A stretch of 12,461 bases of DNA, from assembly GCA_027316975.1 (NCBI GenBank), contig DAHVFL010000081.1:1-12461 (forward strand). The letters run 5' to 3'. This stretch comes from Chloroflexota bacterium (lineage in GTDB: Bacteria; Chloroflexota; Ktedonobacteria; Ktedonobacterales; Ktedonobacteraceae). Shown here piece after piece: positions 6,158-12,461 of this stretch. Every line of letters begins with the position of its first letter. Within the stretch, counting starts at the first letter, position 1. Under the pieces are notes generated by a model, which was not told the DNA's origin, did no database searches, and saw nothing but the letters and a program-made list of their open reading frames with translations. The position numbers and the translations under genes were made by a program.

Positions 6158-7633
6158 ATGCAAAACAATTTGAGTGATACGATTGCAGCGATTGCCACGC
6201 CGCCGGGCTATGGCGGCATTGGTATAGTGCGCATCAGCGGCCCGGATGCCTTTGCTATTGTGCTGCCCCTGCTGCGCAGGCCGGGCGGCGAGACGGCATT
6301 ACCGCCGTCTCATATGCTCACCTATGGTCATATCGTGGCACCGGATACGCAGGAAATACTGGACGAAACGCTGGTCGCCTTTATGCGCGCACCGCACACC
6401 TACACGCGCGAGGATGTTGTCGAGATTCAGGGACATGGTGGCCCGCTCATTCTCCAGCGTATTGCGCGCCTGGCGCTGGCACGGGGTGCGCGTATGGCGA
6501 ATCCCGGCGAGTTTACCTTACGCGCCTTTCTGAATGGACGGCTTGACCTGGCCCAGGCCGAGGCTGTGATGGACCTGATTAGCTCGCAGACCGAGGTGGG
6601 GCAGCGACTCGCCATGCAGCAGTTGCGCGGGCGCATTTCCGAGCAGGTGCAGCACGCCCGCCATTCCCTGCTCGGCGTTATTGCGCGTATCGAGGCCAGC
6701 ATCGACTTTCCCGAAGAAGATGTCCCCACGCCACAGGCAGCCGAGCTATCCCCATCGATACTTGAGGCGCAGCGGCAAGTTGATCGCTTGCTGGCCGGTG
6801 CCGGGCAGGGGCGGCTCTATCGCCAGGGGTTGCGCACCGCCATCATCGGGCGTCCCAACGTGGGCAAATCTAGCCTGCTCAATGCGCTGCTGCGTTCCGA
6901 ACGCGCCATCGTCACGCCTATCGCCGGCACTACCCGCGACACCGTTGAAGAAGTAGCCAATCTGCGCGGCATTCCTTTACATCTGATCGACACAGCCGGC
7001 ATCATGCCCACCAGCGACCCGGTGGAGCAGATTGGTGTCGAGCGCAGCCGCGCAGCCGCTGAAAGCGCCGACCTGATCTTGCTCGTTGTTGACGGTTCGG
7101 AACCATTGACCGCGCAAGACCACCGCGTATCTGAAGAACTATGGGCGATGGGCTTTGGGGGTGAGGGTGAGATCAGGAGAAGGGACGATGGGCAAAGCGA
7201 CCCCCCGGCGGTTGCATTGCAAGACATGGCAAGACGCCCTGTTATCCTCATCGTCAACAAATCGGATTGTCGCCAACTGGTAGAAGTCGCTCAACTCCGG
7301 CAAACGTGGCCCGGCGCTCCGTTGATTCATACATCCATGCTCACCAACGCGGGTATCGCCGAACTGGAGGAGCATATCGCGAACCTGGTGCTGGCGGGAA
7401 AAACGTTGCAAAGCGAGAGCGCCTTGATTACCAGCACGCGCCACCAGGAGAGTTTGCGCCGCGCTTCCGATCATATCCGGGCTTCGCTTCTCCCCCTGCG
7501 CGAGGGATTACCTCTGGATTTCGTTTCAATTGATCTCCGAGCCGCCTATGATGCGCTGGGCGAAGTCACCGGGGAAACGGCCAGCGAAGATTTGCTGGAA
7601 AGAATTTTTCACGAATTTTGCATCGGTAAATAG
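6158..7633 (+). CDS. mnmE: tRNA modification GTPase MnmE (TrmE)
   Basis: MnmE works with MnmG to put an (aminomethyl or carboxymethylaminomethyl) group on uridine 34 of certain tRNAs in the cytoplasm. The 491-residue protein has all domains in order. The N-terminal folate-binding domain starts D-T-I-A-A-I-A-T-P-P-G (residues 7-17) and includes G-E-F-T-x-R-A-F-L-N-G-R-L-D-L-x-Q-A-E-A (117-136). A helical domain follows. The G domain has GRPNVGKSS (231-239), TTRD (258-261), DTAG (278-281) and NKSD (367-370). The C-terminus F-C-I-G-K carries the conserved Cys488. It is longer than E. coli MnmE (454) mainly because of about 26 extra, Gly/Arg/Asp-rich residues between V-D-G (311-313) and NKSD. The start is fixed by family alignment; there is no ribosome binding site and the promoter abuts the ATG, so the mRNA is probably leaderless. 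mnmG is not in the window. Confidence 0.96.
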   Translation: MQNNLSDTIAAIATPPGYGGIGIVRISGPDAFAIVLPLLRRPGGETALPPSHMLTYGHIVAPDTQEILDETLVAFMRAPHTYTREDVVEIQGHGGPLILQRIARLALARGARMANPGEFTLRAFLNGRLDLAQAEAVMDLISSQTEVGQRLAMQQLRGRISEQVQHARHSLLGVIARIEASIDFPEEDVPTPQAAELSPSILEAQRQVDRLLAGAGQGRLYRQGLRTAIIGRPNVGKSSLLNALLRSERAIVTPIAGTTRDTVEEVANLRGIPLHLIDTAGIMPTSDPVEQIGVERSRAAAESADLILLVVDGSEPLTAQDHRVSEELWAMGFGGEGEIRRRDDGQSDPPAVALQDMARRPVILIVNKSDCRQLVEVAQLRQTWPGAPLIHTSMLTNAGIAELEEHIANLVLAGKTLQSESALITSTRHQESLRRASDHIRASLLPLREGLPLDFVSIDLRAAYDALGEVTGETASEDLLERIFHEFCIGK

Positions 7634-7650
7634 GCAGGTATGAGCGTTAG

Positions 7651-7656
7651 TATAAT
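7651..7656 (+). promoter_or_regulatory. candidate -10 box for the glycosidase-like gene
   Basis: There is a perfect TATAAT 18 bases after the mnmE stop. No acceptable -35 hexamer lies 16-18 bases upstream, so it is either a weak or activator-dependent promoter or chance. Transcription would start near 7663, 30 bases before the ATG at 7693, whose GAGGAG site is at 7682-7687. Confidence 0.4.
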
Positions 7657-7692
7657 GAATTATGAAACAAATACAACATCTGAGGAGACGCT

Positions 7693-8949
7693 ATGTTGCC
7701 CAGAAATACAAAAAGAAGAAGATTGGCGCTACTTGCCTTCCTTGTGCTGGTAATTAGCGTAGTTATCGTCACTATTACCTATCGTTTTGCAACGCCCCAG
7801 GCGCAGGCAAATCCGCCTCTTAAGCAACTTTCCACGACAGTCATACCATCTAGCCCGACTGCTGTCAGGACAACTGCTCCCACGCCGCTACAGACGCCGG
7901 TGGGCGCTACCCCTACGCCAGCGCTGTTATCCGCCCCCGATCCGGCCAGTGTGCTGGGGGTTGATTCGAATCCAGGGCAATATTTCGCAGGCATAAAATG
8001 GGTACGCCTGGGGTATCCAACCTGCGGATTTGGCTATTTGAACGGCGCACATTTGCAAACGACCATGCAAAACTATCACAACCTGGGATTGCGCGTCTTG
8101 TTGATCGTATGCCAACCCGGCAAATCTGGAGCGCGCCTGTTTGACCCGCAGCTCTTCGCCGACATCGCGCAGAGCGGAGCCGATGCCATCCAGTGCGGTA
8201 ACGAGGAGATGAAGCAGAATGCTCTGACCAATTACGTTACCCCGTCAGATTTTGCGCGCTTCTTCGATATGTGTACCCGCTCGGTCCGCGCGGTGCAACC
8301 GAACACACCCATAATTCTGGGCGCGCTCGATCCCCAGGTCGTCGGGGGAGATAACGGTGGGCTGTACTACCAGGTGAGCTACCTGAATCAGATGCAAAGC
8401 GCCATGAACTCGCAGGTGCATCCGGGCGGCACCTGGTCCTGGCGCGCCCAGATCGTGGGCCTCATCGATAGCTGGCACAACGGCTACCCCAGCCAGTATG
8501 TTAATAACCTCTATGCGCTCTTTGCATTCTGGGCGCAGCAGTTCGGCGTCGATCTGAACAACGGCGAGCTGGGAAAACACCTGTGGGTCGTTGAGGGTAC
8601 AGGCTGCTTCAAGGGCTGCGGCATTAACCAGTATAGCCAGTACCAGGTAGCGGTTTCCCATATCCTGACGCTTATCAGCGATGCCCAGACCACCATGCGC
8701 TATAAGGTTCCTTACTTTTTCTTCAGCGACCGCGATTTTGTCCAGAATGGAGAGTACTGGCCCATTGGTATCCTCGATAGGCTGGGGCATCCCAAGCCCA
8801 TTCGTCAGGACCTCGGCATGGGGGCGCGCACGCTGAACATGCAGTGTTCTAACGGCCAGTTCAGCGTCGTCAACCAGGAACAGCTTTTAGCAAAACTCTA
8901 CTCAGGCTGCTCTCTGCCATCCAATTACCCTGGAATACTGACCAGTTAA
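7693..8949 (+). CDS. membrane-anchored extracellular protein, probable TIM-barrel glycoside hydrolase
   Basis: A basic N-terminus (R-N-T-K-R-R-R, residues 4-10) and a hydrophobic helix at about 11-30 form an uncleaved or cleavable signal. A Pro/Thr-rich linker (about 41-85) leads to a folded domain (86-418). I do not recognise a named family with certainty, but the domain has the layout of clan GH-A glycosidases. A strand ends in Q-C-G-N-E (N170-E171), where these enzymes carry the acid/base Asn-Glu pair. About 130 residues later a second strand ends in L-W-V-V-E-G-T-G (E301), where the nucleophile sits. Strands such as G-L-R-V-L-L-I-V (132-139) and Y-F-F-F-S-D (341-346) also fit a barrel. 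Eight Cys (111, 140, 168, 194, 305, 309, 385, 406) suggest disulfides, in keeping with export. Substrate is unknown. GAGGAG at 7682-7687 with a 5-base spacer supports the ATG. It could instead be a catalytically inactive barrel or a sugar-binding protein. Confidence 0.75.
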   Translation: MLPRNTKRRRLALLAFLVLVISVVIVTITYRFATPQAQANPPLKQLSTTVIPSSPTAVRTTAPTPLQTPVGATPTPALLSAPDPASVLGVDSNPGQYFAGIKWVRLGYPTCGFGYLNGAHLQTTMQNYHNLGLRVLLIVCQPGKSGARLFDPQLFADIAQSGADAIQCGNEEMKQNALTNYVTPSDFARFFDMCTRSVRAVQPNTPIILGALDPQVVGGDNGGLYYQVSYLNQMQSAMNSQVHPGGTWSWRAQIVGLIDSWHNGYPSQYVNNLYALFAFWAQQFGVDLNNGELGKHLWVVEGTGCFKGCGINQYSQYQVAVSHILTLISDAQTTMRYKVPYFFFSDRDFVQNGEYWPIGILDRLGHPKPIRQDLGMGARTLNMQCSNGQFSVVNQEQLLAKLYSGCSLPSNYPGILTS

Positions 8950-8983
8950 CTTGCAATAGATAGTCTCTCTCATAGAACCTGCA

Positions 8984-9036
8984 ATGATGAGGGAGATGGT
9001 GCCGGCGTTGTGCGCCGGCACCATCTCCCTCATCAT
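8984..9036. terminator. 24-bp perfect hairpin, probable terminator
   Basis: Bases 8984-9007 and 9013-9036 are perfect reverse complements over 24 bp, closing a 5-base loop TTGTG. It begins 35 bases after the stop of the glycosidase-like gene. No T-run follows. Its strength and position point to transcription termination or 3'-end protection of the upstream mRNA. Confidence 0.7.
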
Positions 9037-9052
9037 GTATACCGCGTTACCT

Positions 9053-9082
9053 TTGGCAAGAGCGAACGTCCTATGTTATAGC
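9053..9082 (+). promoter_or_regulatory. weak candidate promoter of the mannosyltransferase gene
   Basis: TTGGCA (9053-9058) and TATAGC (9077-9082) are 18 bases apart; five of six and four of six positions match consensus. It lies directly after the 8984-9036 hairpin, which is where the next transcription unit would be expected to begin. Confidence 0.35.
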
Positions 9083-9135
9083 GCGAAAAGCGATGCGAGA
9101 TCACAAAAAACAGGTGTATCCCCATAGGATTTTTT

Positions 9136-10452
9136 ATGCAATCATCCAGCGATTTCTCAGAAGGTACGCGAGAACTACAGACCGCCGGAATGACAGTAAG
9201 TGAAATTGCTTTATTAGAAGGCAATGCCTCCTCCGTCGCTGAACCCGGTGTGCTTGAAAGCAGCCCTGTGCCTCATCAGACGGTGGATGGAACTGGAGAC
9301 ACAGCGACCCGTTGGCGCGGGTGGTTTGCAGCGTTACGATGTGTGTTCCCCATCTATCTTGCCACTCACCTGGCCTTGCTTATCCTGACCTATAGCGCGG
9401 CGCTTTTCTCGCTTGGCAACTTCTCGACGAAAAGCCTGCCGCTCACTACCCTGTTCACCTCCTGGGATCGCTGGGATAGCTCTCATTTTACGTACATTGC
9501 CAGTAATGGCTATACCACAGCGTGGCGCACGGCCTTTTTTCCATTATTCCCTTTGCTCGAACACCTGCTGGCTTTCTTGACAGGCAACCCTTTTGTGGCG
9601 GGCCTGATTATTTCCAATGTGGCTGGCCTGTTGATGCTCGCTGTATTCTACCGGCTTGTGCTGGAAGACTTTGATCGCGCTCAGGCCTGGAATTCCGTTC
9701 TCTATCTCGCCATATTCCCGACGGCGTTTTTCTTTGCGGCGGCGTATAACGAATCACTTTTCCTGCTGCTCACCTTGCTCAGTTTTTATTATATGCGCCG
9801 GGGTTCATGGTGGCTGGCAGGGCTGTTCGGCCTGCTGGCAAGCCTTACTCGTTCAGCCGGTATCAGTTTACTACTGCCATTCTGTTATGAATACCTGCGC
9901 CAGCATGACTTCTCACTGAAAAAAATGCGTGTAGACGCGCTTGCCTGCACGGGAGCAGCCGTTGGCATCGGCATCATTGCCCTGTATTGTTATTATCGCT
10001 TTCACGATCTGCTAGCCTTCTCTCACGCCCAGGTCGTTTGGAGCCGCTCCATGCACGGCCCCTGGCATGGCTTAATCGATGCCGCAGTCATCATCCTGCG
10101 CCGGGCTGTGCTTTCCTTCGATTCGATTCACAACGTCATTGACCTGAGCGCGAGCCTCTTCATTCTCGCGCTGGTGATACTCGCGTTCATCGGGCCGTGG
10201 AAATTTTCCGGCGCATACCGCGTGTATGGCCTCTACGCGGTTACAATCTACCTGTTCAGCCTCATTTTCCCCATCAACGGCGGCGTTCCGCTGGGGGCAT
10301 TTTCACGCTACATGCTCGAAGTCTTCCCTGCCTTTATCTTGCTGGCTGCAATTGGCAAGAAACCCCAGGCGAATCTCTATTATCTTATGCTCTCTGTCCC
10401 ACTGCTGGCTTTCCTGCTGCTTCAGTTTCTCACAGGACACTGGATTATCTAA
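9136..10452 (+). CDS. PIG-V-like membrane mannosyltransferase
   Basis: This 438-residue integral membrane protein resembles the PIG-V/GPI mannosyltransferase 2 family (GT-C type). These enzymes use lipid-linked sugar donors on the outer side of the membrane. Residues 1-62 are polar and probably cytoplasmic. The first helix is at about 68-92. The first outside loop holds W-D-R-W-D-S-S-H-F (110-118), the acidic motif expected at the active site, and I-A-S-N-G-Y followed by F-F-P-L-F-P (134-139). Then come A-A-A-Y-N-E-S-L-F (201-209), L-T-R-S (237-240) and S-R-Y-M-L-E-V-F-P (390-398), all typical of the family. About nine to ten helices are visible. Bacteria lack GPI anchors, so the acceptor is probably a lipid or surface glycan, or a protein; that is inference. 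The start has only a weak AGGA (9126-9129); M19 would be an alternative. The 62-residue polar leader is unusual. Confidence 0.8.
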   Translation: MQSSSDFSEGTRELQTAGMTVSEIALLEGNASSVAEPGVLESSPVPHQTVDGTGDTATRWRGWFAALRCVFPIYLATHLALLILTYSAALFSLGNFSTKSLPLTTLFTSWDRWDSSHFTYIASNGYTTAWRTAFFPLFPLLEHLLAFLTGNPFVAGLIISNVAGLLMLAVFYRLVLEDFDRAQAWNSVLYLAIFPTAFFFAAAYNESLFLLLTLLSFYYMRRGSWWLAGLFGLLASLTRSAGISLLLPFCYEYLRQHDFSLKKMRVDALACTGAAVGIGIIALYCYYRFHDLLAFSHAQVVWSRSMHGPWHGLIDAAVIILRRAVLSFDSIHNVIDLSASLFILALVILAFIGPWKFSGAYRVYGLYAVTIYLFSLIFPINGGVPLGAFSRYMLEVFPAFILLAAIGKKPQANLYYLMLSVPLLAFLLLQFLTGHWII

Positions 10453-10503
10453 TTTTTCAAAAAACGAGTTTTATACAATTGTAAAAAATTGCGCAAAATC
10501 CTC
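10453..10503. promoter_or_regulatory. AT-rich UP-element-like stretch before the rRNA promoter
   Basis: The 50 bases between the mannosyltransferase stop and the rRNA -35 box are strongly A/T-rich with several A- and T-runs, and include the palindrome ACAATTGT (10474-10481). Such sequence just upstream of -35 is the usual place for an UP element contacted by the RNA polymerase alpha subunits. No terminator hairpin for the mannosyltransferase gene is visible here. Confidence 0.5.
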
Positions 10504-10532
10504 TTGACAAGGCCTTAACACTGTGGCATAAT
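10504..10532 (+). promoter_or_regulatory. strong rRNA promoter
   Basis: A perfect -35 TTGACA (10504-10509), a 17-base spacer and CATAAT (10527-10532) are present, with TGG directly before the -10 box giving an extended -10. Transcription should begin near 10539. The short dyad GTTGT-C-ACAAC (10539-10549) sits right at the expected start point. Confidence 0.85.
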
Positions 10533-10705
10533 ACCGATGTTGTCACAACGACAGGGAACAACTTCTGGTAAGCGAACCTCTTAAAGGTTTACTCTCAAGG
10601 AATTAACGAACCCAGGGTTCTCATGCACCTGATAAAGGAAAGAGACTCTGGTGTTTTATCTCTGTCTCATAAGCAACGACAGCGAGCAATTTACTTGCTC
10701 TACGG

Positions 10706-10723
10706 TGTACCTTGACAATTGAA
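10706..10723 (+). promoter_or_regulatory. boxA-like antitermination sequence
   Basis: TGTACCTTGACAATTGAA aligns at 14 of 18 positions with the TGTTCTTTGAAAACTGAA type of boxA found before 16S and 23S genes in Firmicutes. NusB/NusE bind boxA to keep RNA polymerase from terminating in rRNA operons. A core TTGACA is present at 10712-10717 but has no -10 box behind it, so antitermination is the better reading than a second promoter. Confidence 0.4.
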
Positions 10724-10818
10724 GAGTGGAAGCAGAACAGTAACTGTACAAGAATGGTATGACATGCAAGAACAGTTTCTGTCAATTTCTGACCAAATAA
10801 GAAGAAATCTGCGAACAA

Positions 10819-10838
10819 GCTAAGTGCAAACACTTGGC
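10819..10838 (+). other. leader stem-loop
   Basis: GCTAAGTG and CACTTGGC pair over 8 bp, with one G-U, around the tetraloop CAAA. It is one of two compact stems close to the 16S 5' end and a candidate for a processing or assembly signal. Confidence 0.45.
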
Positions 10839-10862
10839 CTGGATCGCTCAAGTACAAGTCGC

Positions 10863-10884
10863 GCTCACGCCGCAAGGGGTGAGC
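10863..10884 (+). other. leader stem-loop with GCAA tetraloop
   Basis: GCTCAC (10863-10868) pairs with GTGAGC (10879-10884); after one G-G mismatch two more C-G pairs close a GNRA-type GCAA loop (10872-10875). It ends 11 bases before the mature 16S start, as expected of a maturation signal. Confidence 0.5.
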
Positions 10885-10895
10885 ACACAATAACT

Positions 10896-12414
<1,519 letters not shown>

Positions 12415-12422
12415 GGGAGTCC

Positions 12423-12446
12423 GGCTCCTCTTGCGCAAGAGGAGCC
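12423..12446. repeat. 24-base palindrome at the start of the 16S downstream spacer
   Basis: The sequence reads the same on both strands over 24 bases, giving a stem of up to 10 bp with a loop of about four bases centred on GCGC. It lies 12 bases after the 16S 3' end. It may be a processing signal, a hairpin in the transcribed spacer, or an attenuator between 16S and whatever follows. No T-run follows, and no tRNA is seen before the window ends. Confidence 0.6.
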
Positions 12447-12461
12447 CATCCCAGGTCGATC

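Larger units (their letters stand above)
10539..10895 (+). other. 16S rRNA leader, about 355 nt
   Basis: The leader between the rRNA promoter and the mature 16S 5' end has no credible gene. It holds several small stems: GAACC-CAG-GG-TTC type at 10608-10620, an 8-bp stem with loop CAAA at 10819-10838, and a stem with a GCAA tetraloop at 10863-10884, ending 11 bases before the 16S gene. The segment CCTGGAT (10838-10844) can pair, with one bulge, with ATCCCAGG (12448-12455) in the spacer after 16S, which may be the start of the RNase III processing stem that continues past the window. Confidence 0.6.

Noticed and set aside
10712..10740. Second rRNA promoter beginning with TTGACA at 10712.
   Set aside because: No -10-like hexamer at 16-18 bases; the segment fits a boxA-like element better.

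Overview
The window looks like a piece of chromosome from a member of the Chloroflexota, most likely class Ktedonobacteria. The grounds are the signature of the 16S rRNA gene at the right end, the style of the HflX and MnmE homologues, the mixed GC content, and a large surface protein built from BACON-like beta domains. No database search was possible, so the class-level placement is an inference. There is no sign of a prophage, CRISPR array, transposase or plasmid gene; this is mostly core chromosome with a few lineage-specific surface genes.

Layout from left to right. A long perfect hairpin (24-70) probably ends an upstream gene. It is followed by a CvpA-family membrane protein (187-741) and the ribosome-associated GTPase HflX. 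HflX appears to begin at an ACG codon at 825, not at the first conventional start, GTG 921. Converging on hflX from the other strand is a 1202-residue protein (5838-2230) with an N-terminal cysteine cluster, one membrane anchor, six BACON-like domains and a C-terminal carboxypeptidase-regulatory-like domain. A 319-base divergent intergenic region with a hairpin leads to mnmE (6158-7633), whose promoter sits so close to the ATG that the mRNA is probably leaderless. Next come a membrane-anchored secreted protein resembling a TIM-barrel glycoside hydrolase (7693-8949), a 24-bp perfect hairpin (8984-9036), and a multi-span PIG-V-like mannosyltransferase (9136-10452). The window closes with a strong rRNA promoter, a leader of about 355 nt, a complete 16S rRNA gene (about 10896-12411) and the first 50 bases of the spacer after it.

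Functional themes are translation (HflX, MnmE, 16S rRNA) and cell surface (CvpA-like protein, BACON protein, glycosidase-like protein, mannosyltransferase). The surface genes each seem to be separate transcription units, so a shared pathway is only a suggestion.

The observations most worth checking are the ACG start of hflX, the leaderless mnmE, the regularly spaced cysteine pairs in the BACON protein, a dispersed-type palindrome translated in frame inside that protein, an extra loop in the MnmE G domain, and a substitution in the 790 loop of the 16S rRNA that falls under a universal PCR primer. I do not see convincing evidence of a wholly new multi-gene system.
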